64,000 nucleotides of DNA, from contig HG738140.1 in assembly GCA_000499405.2 (NCBI GenBank), positions 13,827,113-13,891,112 on the forward strand, written 5' to 3'. Each line of letters begins with the position of its first letter. The stretch's first letter is position 1. This DNA comes from Onchocerca volvulus. Taxonomy: Eukaryota > Nematoda > Chromadorea > Rhabditida > Onchocercidae. Position numbers and translations under genes: made by a program. Shown piece after piece: positions 1-13,259 of this stretch. The notes under the pieces were generated by a model. It was not told where the DNA came from. It did no database searches and saw only the letters and a program-made list of their open reading frames with translations.

Positions 1-3000
1 CCCTCATATCAGTAAGAAAATACTGAAATGTGATAGGTGTACAATTTTTCTAAGCTGTATTATTCTCTATTAATGATATTCATGTCTACTTAATGAATTA
101 TTGGATTAAATATTACGATATTCTGGTGTATATTATGAACATCCAAATATAACTATTTCAAAGCAATTGAAATTAGAATTATTTTTGCAAATCAATTCCA
201 TGATACATGGAATTTCACATGTAATTCTAAGCAGTAATGAAATTAAAATTACGTAAACTAACCGGACAACATTTCAACAGCATTTTTACTGCTTCATCTG
301 AGATCTCGTCACATCGATGCAGGAGGATAGTCTGTAATAAGGAGAATATTAATAATATTTAGTGCATCTTCTTCACAGAAAATACAATTTTCTCCTATTA
401 GTCTTATGAATTAGACGAACCAGAACAATCATCTGTTCTAATTCCTATCTAAAATAAATGGTCACCAGAATTGTCATATATTGATTGTATAACAATAATA
501 CGTATGCCGAATGTTGTCTCATGCTATAAGTGAACATACATAAATGAACATCACAGGAAGATATACATGAGTGCAATATTTCACTATTACTTCAATAGCG
601 AAATTAACAACTGTTTGATGACAAAAATCAATTTCATTTATGAATGAACAATATACTCATGGCGGACGATAAAAGAATAAGCTTATGTATGTTCCATAAC
701 CATAAGTGTTTAACTGAAGGAAAAATATCAGTAAAAAAAAATATTATTAACCTGTAAGGTGCCTTTCTCTGCGATTATTCGGATTGTCTGATCATCTACA
801 ACTCTCATATAAGACAGGTTCAAGTGACTGAGGTATGGCAATTTTGCAAGTTCACGTAATCCAACGTTACTTACAAAACGACTGCAACCACTTAAGTCAA
901 CATATTTCAACTGTTTGCATCCAATTACTGTATTCCGCAAAACCTGAAGCTTGAGCAGTCATTTATTTTATTTTCTTTTTTGCAAAATATTTTTGTAAGA
1001 AAGAAAAACAAGAAAAAAGGAAGCAATGTGATCGTATTAGATCAAATCAAAGCATTACATCTCCAAAATTCAAAGAAAGTGATCTTCTTCATTATCTAAC
1101 TTCCCAAAAAAGAATTTCTCATGCAAAATGATCATATCTTCTAACAATATGAGTGTCCAACTTTTCCCGATGATATACTGAGTGAAGAAAGTAATTTGTT
1201 TTAAAAAGTTGATAAATTTAAAACAGGGTTGAAAATTTAAACATTACCTCATCTGTCATCAGCAAGTTGTCATAAACAGTTAATTCAGTCAGGTTCTTCA
1301 TCAAACTGAAATTTATCTCAATTCCTCCAAGTGTATGCGAGACATAACATTCACCGAATTTAAGCAACTCCAATCTAAAATTATTAAAGCTGAAGAAACT
1401 CCTTAATTTTCATTTGAAACGGTCATGTTAAAATACTCCAAGAGACAACATCAGTTCGGCTCGTCAAAACATAATCAAAAATAAACCAAATATAAATATT
1501 ATTCACAGATAAGTGCTGCGAAGTTATTCAAAGATCGATTAGAAAGCTATAATGAAAAACTATTTGGGAAAACCAAAAGTTCAAAATGTTCGTTCGAAGT
1601 ATAATCAATGTACTTGTCTTTCAGATAAAAAAAATTAAAAATACTTACTTGGGAAGTGAAGCAAAAAAGCTATTCAAATGTGTTGGCGATATGTTGTCAA
1701 CACTGTTCATCGTCAGTGCTACCAGATCCGGACATCTGAAATTGTATAAATTTCGAGCTTTAATATATTTTAAAGTTTTGTTGCTTATTTTACGCAAGTA
1801 ATAGTTTTAGGACTACATTAAGCAATAAAAAATCAACAAAATCAATAAATAAAACAAACCTATCTCTTATAGCGAATAATGATGCTGCAGTCAGTCGAAA
1901 GCATCCACCAATTTTCAAATTAACGATAGATCGTGGCAACACGGTAAACGACGGTAGTCCAGTAAGGCGCTCATTCTCACCTACATCAACCTCTCTCAAA
2001 TTTTGGCACTTAGAAAAAAATGTTGTAAGCCCTCGCTCTACAACGCTTTCCTGAAAAAAAAAAAAAAAAAATAGAATAATAAAATTTTTTCAGTTCACAA
2101 TCCCAAATAAAAGAAAATTAACAATTTAATATATTAATATTGTTATGAGATGTACCAAAAAGATTCCTTGTATTAAATCAAAAGTGAAAGCAGAAACTTT
2201 AAACGTAGTTTTAAAAATAAACATACAACAAAAAATTAGAAGGATTTTGGTAAGTTAGCATGACAAAACATGAGCGGAATCACTAGAATTTACCTTCCTA
2301 CTCTTTTTTTTTCTTTTTTTTTTTAAGTAGGAAAGTGTAAAAAAGAAAGATAAAAATTCAATTTAAATTTAATATTAACTAAAATTTAATACTAAGATTT
2401 AATGCGAATCTTTTCTACAATCTCCTTCAGAAGTCCCAGATTGAAAAGCAGTCTTTTAAAAGCTATCCGGAATTTTTATCTATTATATTTGAAACATTCA
2501 AGGACCTGAAAACATCGATGGAAATTAACGACTTCCAAATTTGGACAGTGTCTTCCGAGTGATTTCAGAGACGAATTGGTCAACTGGATGCCATACATAT
2601 TCAAAACGGTCAAATTTGGACAATGTACAGCAAAACACATGCAAACATTATACGTTAACGTATCCCTGAATGCATGTAAATCCATTTCAAGCAAATGATC
2701 ACCACAGCGCTGCGCCAAAGATTTTATCTAGAATTATTTTTTTCAAATCAAAAGGAAATATTTTTTCTCAATTTAAATTATCTGTAGTATTCTTTGTTTA
2801 ATGAAAGTTCAGAATTTTGGCTGCAAAACTGTAAAAAACAGAATATGTTACTAATTAAACAAATTTTTATCTCATTTCAAAGGTACAGCCAAATAGCGCA
2901 AAATGCAAAACGTAAAATTATGAAAAAATTGCAGTAAGAAATAGAACAAGAAAGCGAACTTCCTTATTGCCAACTAGCGGACGTTCAATCAAGCAGGGCA

Positions 3001-4202
3001 ATGAACATTCCTTATCACCAATAAGTGATGAGTAGGAGAATTCGGTTGTCATTGTCCACGAATAATTTTTGGCAATGTAACGCCAACGGCGGCAAACCCG
3101 TTCTATCCTTATACGATCCACGATCGGTAAAAGCGTGAAAATTGAGATCTGAAGAGAATGAAAAGAGAAGGAAAATTTTAAAAAAAAGCAAAAGAAATTA
3201 TTCGAAAGGCAACCATCCATATAGATAATTTATCAACTACTATTATTAAAACAGTGTCTTGGACAATTTGAAATTTGCGAGATCCTAAAAAAAAGGGAAA
3301 AAAAAAAAGAAAGGAAAAATATTGACTATCAATCCATTTCGCCTGACCTATTTTCTTCGTAGTTAGACAATAATTCTAATCAAAACAGAATTTGGCAAGA
3401 CCAAAAGGAATCCTACCAGAACATGGTCTGGAATGGAACCGATATCCTTCTGAATATTGTCCTCTTGTGTCTTATCAGATTTTCCCCTATTCGATTTATT
3501 GCTTCTACATTTCACCAACTGCGCATTATTATCGCTGTTGACAGCAGAGTTCATTGGCTGTTGTTGTTGATGATGATGGGCTGTTGAGCTACAGCCGGAT
3601 GTCGTCGGTGCATTCAAATCCTCAACATCAATTCTCAAATCTTCAGTCATTTTAATAAACACTTATTAAACTTCCATAACAACATCAATTCAATTAAAAA
3701 CAAAGTAATCGGTGCACTCAAATCCTTAACAACAATTCTCAAATTTTTAGCCACTTGAATAAATACTCATCAAACATTCACAACAATACCAATTTCTTAA
3801 AACCAACAGCTTAAAAGGATATCTCGAATCTTTCTATTTACGGCCCATAACGAATAAATATTCTGAATTCAATAAAAACACGATGGTAAATATTGTTTGA
3901 TTGACTTATTAAACAAACAAAGAATTATGTTCTATACCAAGATATTACGAGTACACTAAAACTCGAATCAGGCGAAATTTTCTAAAATTATATCTATGAA
4001 GATTAATAAGCAATTCAGTTAAAAGGAAATATATTGATGATTAATCTCTTACCTGCACTTTTTTTTTTGCAGACTTTTCATCTCTATTGGATGGTGCCAT
4101 TCTTTTCATTCTTCTACCTTCAACTTTTCGTGGTTGCATAGTACTGAGGTGGCATACGGTAGCATACGGTTCCTCAGTATCCCGATTACTTCGAAGTCTC
4201 AT
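1..4202 (-). CDS. F-box / leucine-rich-repeat protein, 3' end off window
   Basis: Probable substrate-recognition subunit of an SCF ubiquitin ligase. Coding exons by splice sites and frame: 4053-4202 (candidate first exon), 3417-3650, about 2960-3148, 2506-2727, 1860-2050, 1649-1735, 1248-1374, 752-943, 263-331 and a partial exon 1-22. Phases agree from 3417 onwards; the donor near 2960-2975 is not fixed. The F-box is split by an intron after IPDHVL and continues ISIFTLLPIVDRIRIERVCR with the RRWR motif. Downstream exons carry degenerate LRRs such as CPNLTVLNMYGIQLTNSSLK, CPNLEVVNFHRC and LKYVDLSGCSRF. The ATG at 4202 has a TTTTCAG acceptor 22 nt upstream, typical of trans-splicing, and its exon ends phase 0 at CAG|GTAAGAG; the best in-phase partner acceptor is inside the next exon (GCGCAG before LVKCRSNK). 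The ATG at 3650 (MTEDLRID, followed by an H/Q-rich stretch) is an alternative start. The family is clear; the exact FBXL orthologue is not. Confidence 0.85.
3605..3812. repeat. 104-bp tandem duplication over an F-box gene start codon
   Basis: Two diverged copies, about 3605-3708 and 3709-3812, both begin TCGGTGCA(T/C)TCAAATCC and continue in register with scattered substitutions. The first copy holds the minus-strand ATG at 3650 and the first codons after it. In the second copy the matching CAT has become CAC, so the ATG is lost. Confidence 0.8.
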
Positions 4203-5464
4203 TTTTTTGGTCGAAATAGTACTACTGAAAATGAATTGATCAAATTTTTAGTTCAGCTCATATTTTGCTTCAATTCAAGCAACTCTATTCTATTTCTGAG
4301 AAAATGATACATAAGTGTAATAAAATCAGCTTAATGAAAATAGAAGTTCGCTTATATGGAAAAGACGGGAATGATATAGATCAAGTTATATGATTACTCA
4401 AATGACAATTCCAAAATTAACCGCTCTCACTCATAAACCACCATCTGCCATGTGTGCGCTATGTGAAATGAACAAAAATTGAAAATAATTTCCAGCCCAC
4501 ACAATGATAATAATTAATTTCCATCGTTTGGAAAAACTTGAGGAAAAATATTAGTTTTATTATTTCAAGAAACTGGATAGTCAAGTAAGTTAAACAGTTA
4601 TAACTTTAGAATGTTAAAGTGGCTGTTTTGGTCAGCGATCAACGGACTGAACTTTCTGAATGAGATTCTAATTTCCAGATTGTTTCCAGATTTACTAGCG
4701 ATAAAAAATCTCATTTAAATCCATAGAAAGATGCACAATGAATTAAATTCTGAAACCTGAACTAAAAGAATTGAAAACTTAAACTGGGACAAAAGTTTCT
4801 GTTTATTCACAAGTAATTCTAATCAACAGATAAAACTTCGAAATCTATCAAAACAAATGAACTGAAACAAATACGAATACGAGATGGATTTATAGCTTGA
4901 CCTAATAAAAATATTAATTTTTCGGTTTGCTTAAATTATTGTATTTATGGAAAGTGAACTAAATTGATAGTAAATTAAAAAAAAGATAAATACTGAATAA
5001 AATTTCATGTCATTGCCATACTTGTGTCAACTATTTCCGTCACACTTCACGCCACGTTAATCTCACGCAAGTACTTCCCTTCCCTCTCCCCCGCCACACG
5101 CAACTACCAACCATCCTAATTCATTGAGTAATCCCATATCTCACTTGCCCTGCTTTACAATCATCCACGATACCACTAGATTGTGTGTCAAGTAGATCAG
5201 GACACGATGAAAATATTTCATCCTGGCGACCGCCTAAATTCCAATCATTGATAAATGGTGTTTTTATTGAAGGCAAGCTATTGTATACGACTGCATTCGT
5301 GGGGTTTATCTCCGTCGCTTTGTATCTTTTCCATATACTGTAAGCTAAATCCTCTTTCGTTAAGATGTATCAATCCGTTATCAGCATGGAATTATCAGTA
5401 TCACTGTCAACACAAATGGTCAATTATTGTTGAATAGTTACGTTTGTTCAGAACTTTGCTACGA
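4203..5464. promoter_or_regulatory. Shared intergenic region between divergent genes
   Basis: This lies between the candidate start of the minus-strand F-box gene and the start of plus-strand OPA1. Around 5040-5110 it is unusually C-rich and pyrimidine-rich for this locus (CTTCCCTTCCCTCTCCCCCG), which may mark a core promoter for one or both genes. I see no convincing coding exon in it; the short ORF at 5255-5437 has no splice or family support. Promoter function is inferred from position and composition. Confidence 0.4.
5442..5451 (+). promoter_or_regulatory. Candidate trans-splice acceptor of OPA1
   Basis: GTTTGTTCAG ends 13 nt before the OPA1 ATG at 5465, with no recognisable upstream coding exon. 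This is the position expected of a spliced-leader acceptor; it could also be an ordinary acceptor of a non-coding 5' exon. Confidence 0.5.
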
Positions 5465-8400
5465 ATGTTTCCGCAAAGTGTTAAAAACGTTGTAATAGCA
5501 TTGAAACGAAGAGAGACAAACATTTTATTATCGATCATACGGCCATATTCCATGTTCGGAGCAAGAAAAAGGTATTTTGAAAATTTCCGAAGTAGATCAC
5601 ATAATTAAAGATTTTGAAAATAATATAATCAGTAGGAAAATATGGAAGATGGAAATCAACAATAATTTAAAAAAAAAAGGGATAGAAATAGTAAGAGATA
5701 AATTGAATAAATGGAACAAAAGAAAAATTTGAGAAATTGAATTTGTTAAAATTCTACTTTCCCGTTGTCTATATTTGTTTTTCGGAGATATTTTGAAATC
5801 AAAGATTCATAAGTAGCGTAATTTTTCAAAGATGACGAAACTTGTTATCCGGGACTGTTGGGAATATTCAACAAATTGTGGGGTTTGCATGGATATTGAA
5901 TCTAATTTTGTGAATTGAATCTCATAAATTTAAAAAAACCAAGTGATGATTAAAATTCTTGATATGGTTCCATTATTTCAGAAGATTTACAAGGTTGTAA
6001 ATTTGCAAATATTATTTTAGGCTTCTGTTTAAACAGGGACAGAACTTTCGAAACGAAAGATATTTTGCAAGATTTATACTTCGCCAAGCTTTGAAATTGC
6101 GATATTGGATTGCAGCTGGTGTTTTCAGCGGTTCTGTAGCAGCTAGTAATGTAAGTAGAAATTACATATTGTATCGGATAGCTGAACATGTAAATTAGAA
6201 AAAGTCAGCGACAAAATATGATAAGTATTGTGCAATTTTAAGCTTTTTGTTAATATTTAATTTAGCGATATGAAGAATGGAAGAAAAGTTTACCAGAGCT
6301 ATCTTTACCCGCATGGGTCAAAGTGGATGAGAAACGAATGAATGAATACAAAGACTTCTATTATGAAACAAAATCGAAATGGTTGGATAAAGAGCAAATA
6401 TGGCTGAAGAATTTACAAACTAAAATGGCCGGTTTACAAAATATGTGGAAATTAGAGCCTATTGAAGGTCGGACTTTGTTGTGCTACTCGGGCAAGTTTT
6501 ACTTGCTGGTTCTACTTTACTGTTTTTCCCTTTCCATCATTGGCTAAAGTATGTACATTTTTAACGATGAAACTGAATAATGCAATAATATATATATTAT
6601 ATTTTAGTTCCGTAATTGCTGTGATCCACCAGCTCTCTTATAGATAATCGCTGTTTTTGCTTTGGAGGGCTAAATTCTAAAGGTTGAGAATAATGATGAT
6701 TTTCAATGTCGGATTTGATTTTTCTATAACGGTAATCATGAAAATCATTACTGTCATCTTTATAAAATGATTTGCAGATGATTCTTCTTCAGATGGAGTT
6801 CATGACCCGGAGCCACAAGACGGCCATTTCTTTTCTGGATTAGATTTCATGGCTCAAAATGGTGATTACACCTGCTTTACTTTTTTTTTCTTCCTCCACT
6901 TTAAATGTTAAATTTCTCTGCAACATTTACTTATTTACTTCATTTTTTGTCCTTAATTTTTTTTTTTTTTTGATTTTGATTTCTTTAATTTTGCTTTACT
7001 TTACGTAAGTAGCAAGACTTTGTTCTGTTTGAATACATGAATTTCTTATAATGTTTTGTGATGGTTTCAGAGGTGAAACGATATTTTGCTGAAGATGATG
7101 GTAAGTTTGTCCATGAATTCAGCTTTTTATTCATTTTTTTTTCTTATCTCTAATTGTTTTAATTACACGCATTTTCATGTTTTGATGATTTTTGTAATTT
7201 TATATTTAAAAAAGTAAATGTCATTTTGCAATTTTTTGGGATTTCAGCACCTAAAACGCTATTCTCATCCTTATCAGATGTGTTTAAAAAGAAGAATGTG
7301 TCGGAACACGAAGAAAGTGAGTACGCAAAGGTAATCTTTCTAGATGACATTTATTTGGAACAAAATTCAGATTGAGATTGAAATATTGTAAATAAAGTTT
7401 TAAGGGGAACTTATTACAGTATCATTGTATATTTGCAGATGAACGAAACTGAAAGAATTCAAAAGCTGCAAGAGGACATGCTGAAAACTCAGGTATTTTT
7501 GGTCTTTTTTTTACAGTCTGTTTTTCTTTTCTTGAATTTTCTGGTCTGTTTTGCAGTCTACGAAGGGGATTCTCTTATTTACTTTTAACAAATGGTTTGC
7601 CAGTTGCTAAGCAAAATATTTTTTTAGAGTCAGTACCAACGAGAACTCGAAAGATTAGAAAAAGAGAACAAAAATTTAAGGCAAAGGCTATTGCTGAAAG
7701 ATCAAGGTACCTCACGAAGATTAAAGAAAATAAAGGTATATTTCTGCTTGATCCATTTAGGATTTGCTGAATTATAATTTACTTTTAGTTGATCTATATG
7801 TGATTTGTTAAATTTTGCCAAGGATTATTTTAAAGTCTTCGAAAGTTTCTTAAGTTTTAAATCATGTTGTCAATATAAACTTAATTAATTATAGAGATCT
7901 TTGATCGATTTGTACTCGGAAGCACTTGATTTGCTAACTGAATATGATTCATCCTATAATACAGCCGATAATTTACCACGTGTGGTCGTCGTTGGGGATC
8001 AAAGTTCTGGTGAATTATTTGGGAAAATTTTTATACAGAATAATTAAAAACTAGTTATAATTTACTGAAAGAGAAATAGTTATGGAAGGATACCGATCAT
8101 TTAATTACTGCTGGAGTTTCTTCTTACATCTGAGAACTTCAGGCAAAACATCCGTCTTAGAAATGATCGCTCAGGCTCGAATATTTCCCCGTGGATCAGG
8201 CGAAATGATGACAAGAGCTCCAGTGAAGGTTATTGGAATTATTTTCAGAGCTTTTGGGAAAGTGCGAGTATATATTAAATAATTTAATGTCTTCAATAAT
8301 AAATTCATGAATCATTTTTTTAACTCTTATGATTAACAATTTGAAAACATCCTTGTAGGTAACCCTAAGCGAGGGACCGTATCACATTGCTTGTTTCAAA

Positions 8401-11400
8401 GACAGTACTCGTGAATTTGATTTGACGAAAGAATCAGAACTGAAACAGCTGAGAAATGAAATCGAAATAAGAATGAGAAATTCAGTTGCCAGCGGCAAAA
8501 CGGTATCTAGTGAAGTAATTGCTCTGACAGTCAAAGGTAATTCTGTTCTTATTAAATTTAAAACAGAACCATGAAGTGTTTTTTTAATTCAAGCCTCTCG
8601 CGCGTTTTAGTTCCATCTAATTGAAATTTGCTAGTCATTTTTTAAACTTACATTGTTTTCAATGACTCATTATGAAGTAATTACATTCAATATATCACAA
8701 TACTTACTGAATTACAAAGATGTACTCTGTCATCTCATATTGCATTTCTGCCTATCAAATATAATTGATATCATCTATGAGGATCTATGAGGATCATAAA
8801 ACCATTCAGTAAATCTTTGTTCAGGTCCATCTCTTCCGCGAATGGTTTTGGTTGACTTGCCAGGTATTATATCAACAGTAACAGTTGATATGGCCAAAGA
8901 AACAAAGGATGACATCGTTAAAATGTGCAAAACATATATGGAAAATCCAAACGCTATCATCCTATGCATACAGGGTATGTTTTTTAATTCAGTGAGACTT
9001 TTTATAATTTTTTCATGAATCCCAATAAGCTTCGTTTTGAAAACAATTCAAAGTGATGAAATAAGGGCACTTTTTAAATGTGAGTCTTTTTTAACAATGG
9101 GTTACAACACTAAACTATCGTAATGTGACACCTGATTTGTGCTCAACTTTTGATTTCTATATCTTTTCCTTTTTTGATGAGTTTTTTTTTTTTTGCTATT
9201 ATAAAATGAGCTTCAATTGCTAAATAAGAAGTTTAGATGGTTCTGTTGATGCTGAGCGTAGCAATGTAACAGATCTTGTGAGTGCTGTCGATCCTGTCGG
9301 TGAAAGAACTATTTTGGTATTAACTAAGGTTAGTTATGATTAGTTTTGTGATTAAATTAAAATTAAACCACTTAATTTTATTTGCAAGATCTTCCGTATG
9401 AAGAAGTTTTATTGATAGGTTGATTTGGCGGAAAAGAATTTTGCAAATCCTGATCGAATAAAAAAAATTCTCGAAGGCAAACTATTTCCTATGAAAGCTC
9501 TAGGCTATTATGCCGTCGTCACAGGTAAAGATTCGAGCACTGAAAGCATTGAATCCATTGTAAAATATGAAGAGGAATTCTTCGCGAGATCTAAACTTTT
9601 CAAGTGAGCACTTTGTGATTCATTCATTGCCTACTAAAGTTAAAAGTTAAAACTTTATAGTTAGTAATCATTTCAAGTCTTTATAAATGAAGTTTATATT
9701 TGCATCAAGAGATTGATAGATCTCCCTAGATCAATGTTGCGTCTGTATTTGATTATATGTTAGCAGTATTTTTTTTTTGCCGCATAATTTCGTATTTAAT
9801 TTGATTAATCAATTAAATTTTATTTAGAGATGGTATTCTTAAACACTCACAAGTGACAACTAGAAATATGTCTTTTGCTGTTTCGGATTGCTTCTGGAGA
9901 ATGGTTAAAGATTCGATTGAATCACAGGCAATAAATTCTTAAATTCTTTCTTAGTTTCAGGGATCATAAATCCGAATCCTTCAGGATTTGTTTCAATATT
10001 TGTAAACAAACGCTAATCAGTAGCTTCTTCCTCAAGCTTTTTATAATTTGTTATTATGAAAATTAAAATTTTTAGGCTGATGCATTTCGTGCAACACGTT
10101 TTAATCTTGAAACTGAATGGAAGAATAACTTTCCACGAATGCGCGAACTAGATCGGGATGAGCTATTCGACAAAGCGAAGGGTGAAATACTTGATGAAAT
10201 AGTCAACTTATCACTTGTACCGGCAGAACAATGGGAGAAACTTTTAAAAAAGAAACTATGGGATACAGTGAGTCGTTTATTTTATACTTTACAATTAAAC
10301 ATTTTAAATGAGATTTCGTGAAGTAAATCGTATTTATACTCGATAACAAAATTCCAGTTTTCTCAATTTTTTTTTTAAAATCTCAGTTGTTTTTTTTCAC
10401 TCTCAATCTGTTTTTTTTTTTCCTTGTTTTTTCATATTGAACAAAATATGATTTTCAGCTCATTTTGAGTTTGTCTTAAAAGAGATTATTACCCAATTTT
10501 CTGCATAACATGTATTTCAGTTACTTTTACATTCTGCACACTTAAAAATATAAATTTTCTGTTGTTGATTTTAGGTAGCAACCCATGTCTTTGATCAAAT
10601 TTTAATGCCTGCTTGCGCTGTTGATAATGCAGGTACTTTTAATACATTGATAGATATCAAAATGAAGCATTGGGTTGATAAAGATTTGGCGAGCAAATCT
10701 ATACAGGTGAATTCCTATTTACTATTTAATGCATTCATATAATAGTAATGCACTGTTAAATGTAACATTAAATTCCGGTAATTTTCAAAGTTTCATTCGG
10801 AATCACTTTAATTACTTTAAATTAAATTTAAAAAAAAAAAAATTGGAGGTTTTTCAAAAATGTTTTAGACCGGATGGGAAATTTTGTCGGAATTGTTCAG
10901 AAAACAAATGGAAGATGATGCGAAACATCATAAAGATGAAGATAATGAGGTATTTGATCGGTTAAAACATGCCGTCCTAACAGCTGCATTAAATGAGCAC
11001 CAATGGGATAAAAAAGCTATGGATTATTTGGTAATTATCAGTTTTCATCTTTCATAAATCTTGGCCAAATATTTTTTACTCATATATTTTATTCATTTAG
11101 ATTCCGTGATTTTTTTTAATCCAATTATTTTTTAAACTTACATGAATCATGGTCACTTTTCTTTGTCGCTGAAAATTATTTACTTCTTTTATCAAAGTTT
11201 AAAGGCAAATTTGGAAGAAATCTTTGAAAGGTTTTAAGTACGAAGTTCAGTAATTGCAATCTTCCCTTTCAGAGAGTTATTCAACTGAACGCAATGGAAG
11301 ATCACGTAGTACCCGACCGTCGTTCATGGGATAATGCAATCGAATTTATGACGTCAGCCATTCGGAATCGTCTAAGTGAGGTTCGTTTTTAATTTTTATG

Positions 11401-12930
11401 TGTTTTAAATTGGATTTCTAGTCAGAAGTGAAATATTGAATTAAAAAAAAAAAATCTATGGAAAATATTATACATCTCGAAATTTTCAGACTCGCAAACT
11501 GATAGATGAATGGCGTGGTCCTTCATTTTGGGCACAATGGATTTATTGGGAGAAACCGACTGTTGAAAATAATTTGGCTGGTAAAATCCAGGAAGAATTG
11601 AGGAACTTATTAATACAGAATCCTGTAAGTAATGGAGCAATAAAATTAAACAAGATGTAAAATGATTAAAATAAAAGAAAAGATTTGATTGCAAGATTTT
11701 GAAGTAAACATTTTTTTTTTCTTTTTTTTAGAATCATCCTCAATCATTGTTGGATGATGATTTGACTATTGTAAGAAGAAATCTAGAAGCAAAAGGTTTG
11801 AAAGAATTGAGCAGTGAACTGATTCGGAAACAGTGGAAATTGATATACAGAGAACACTTTTTGGAACGACAGTATCAGGTATCAGAATTTCACATTTGTT
11901 TCTTCTTTGATGGATACGAAATGTTCATCATTTCTGTCTAGTTTTTGTCTTAATCTCTTGCTCTTCTTTTTTAAATTTCTTGCGGAGAATGCACCCATTT
12001 TATTTTGTATATGATGTTTTCATTGTTTAAGATATTTTTTTTTTATTTGCAGACAGCTATAGAATGTCAAGGTTTCTATCCACATTACAAGTTGGGTTTT
12101 GATGATACAGACGTGGATTGTCAAGCAGTGGTATTCTTTTATAGAATACAAAAGATGATTGATTTAACCTGTAATGCATTACGACAGCAAATTACAAATA
12201 CAGAACAAAGAAGGCTAGAAAGAGAAATCAAGGTGAATTTGAATTTTATGACAGAAATTTAAAAACAATGCGGTAGAAAACAAATGCAGAATTTGTTTTT
12301 TACTATTGAAAATATCGGAAATAGGTTTGAATATTTGAAAAGATGTCTGTCTTATCTTTTTCAAATCACTATAGCTTTTAATATATTTCTCAGAAACATA
12401 AAAAAAAAATGTTTCGAGAAAGAAGATGATTCTTGTGTTAATTATTCTGTTCAATTCTGAGGATTTCCTGTTTACTTGTGCAGTTAAATTGCTAGAAGAT
12501 AGATAATAATCAGTCTGTATTCAGATATAAAATTGCGACATTAAAAATCAGAATCTGACAGATTGATTTCTTTTATTTTCCAGGATGTTCTAGATGAATG
12601 GGCTCATGATATAGACAAGAAAAAACAATATTTAACTGGTAGACGTGTCGAATTAGCTGAAGAATTAAGTAAGCTTTTTTTTTCTCATAACTTTCTAATT
12701 TAAAAAAATTCAATGTAGCTATGCCAGATTCATTTTAAATTAATTAAAAATAGTCGATAGTATGCACGGCTTAATGATATTTAATATATTATTGAACGAT
12801 CTCTCTGTTCTAGACATATGCTTAATCATTTAAATTCATTTATAACTTTTTAATTTTAGAGCAGGTTCGCCACATTCAGGAAAGGCTGGAGGAATTTATG
12901 GTGCAATTGCAACAGGAGAAATCCTCTTAA
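5465..12930 (+). CDS. eat-3 (OPA1): OPA1/EAT-3 mitochondrial dynamin-like GTPase
   Basis: Inner-membrane dynamin for mitochondrial fusion and cristae upkeep. Exons: 5465-5571, 6021-6150, 6266-6467, 6778-6861, 7071-7100, 7248-7330, 7439-7492, 7628-7735, 7895-8009, 8143-8228, 8359-8536, 8825-8974, 9237-9328, 9419-9603, 9828-9927, 10076-10267, 10575-10706, 10869-11030, 11273-11380, 11490-11624, 11732-11878, 12053-12232, 12584-12668, 12860-12930. All phases join, giving 971 aa, close to known EAT-3/OPA1 lengths. The N-terminus is basic (targeting presequence), a membrane segment ends near residue 79, and a coiled coil follows. GTPase motifs are intact: P-loop GDQSSGKT near 299, DLPG at 403-406, TKVD at 472-475. 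The stalk and C-terminal coiled coil ([22 protein letters not shown]) match the family to the stop codon. Oddities: a GC-AG intron after 9927 and a possible 12-nt microexon at 5982-5993. A likely AATAAA lies at 13254. Confidence 0.97.
5982..5993 (+). other. Possible 12-nt OPA1 microexon
   Basis: AAGATTTACAAG is bounded by a good acceptor (TTATTTCAG) and a GT donor (GTTGTA) inside OPA1 intron 1. It would insert four codons in frame between exon 1 (phase 2) and the exon at 6021, turning the junction into KRRFTRLLF. Skipping also keeps the frame. Its use cannot be decided from sequence. Confidence 0.35.
9928..10075 (+). other. GC-AG intron in OPA1
   Basis: The upstream exon ends ...GAATCACAG and the intron begins GCAATA; it ends TTTTTAG before GCTGATGCATTTCG. 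The joined protein, [18 protein letters not shown], fits OPA1 without gap or insertion and the phase is 0 on both sides. No GT donor nearby keeps this reading. Confidence 0.85.
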
Positions 12931-13253
12931 AGACTCATTTTATTATATTACTTGCTTACTCTAAGTTTGATATTTTGGTTTGTACCATAGTTTTTCTGAT
13001 GTTTGTACTTTGCTTGTAGATTGTGTACAAGCATACGATTGTAATATGAATATTTGCTAGTAAAATCTCATTTTATTGAGAATTCTACACTTTTTATGAT
13101 AAATAGTTTTGTTAAAATCCTAATTTCTCAGATTTTTAAACTTCAGGTTTTAATTCTATGGTTCTGGAAGAATAACATAAATTTAAAAAAAAAAGAAAAG
13201 TCATTTATGAAGAGTTTCTTTCTTTTTTATAAATGAACTTCTTACTAAATTCA

Positions 13254-13259
13254 AATAAA
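13254..13259 (+). terminator. Likely OPA1 poly(A) signal
   Basis: AATAAA about 325 nt downstream of the OPA1 stop codon, in AT-rich 3' sequence. It is the first clear canonical hexamer after the stop. Confidence 0.5.

Noticed and set aside
5255..5437. Plus ORF upstream of OPA1
   Set aside because: No acceptor or donor links it to OPA1 and its residues match nothing in the family.
5950..6189. Minus-strand ORF
   Set aside because: It is antisense to an OPA1 exon that has clear splice sites and family-like sequence.
6462..6647. Plus ORF overlapping the end of OPA1 exon 3
   Set aside because: It is mostly OPA1 intron; the donor G|GTCGGA at 6467 and the in-frame exon at 6778 explain the region.
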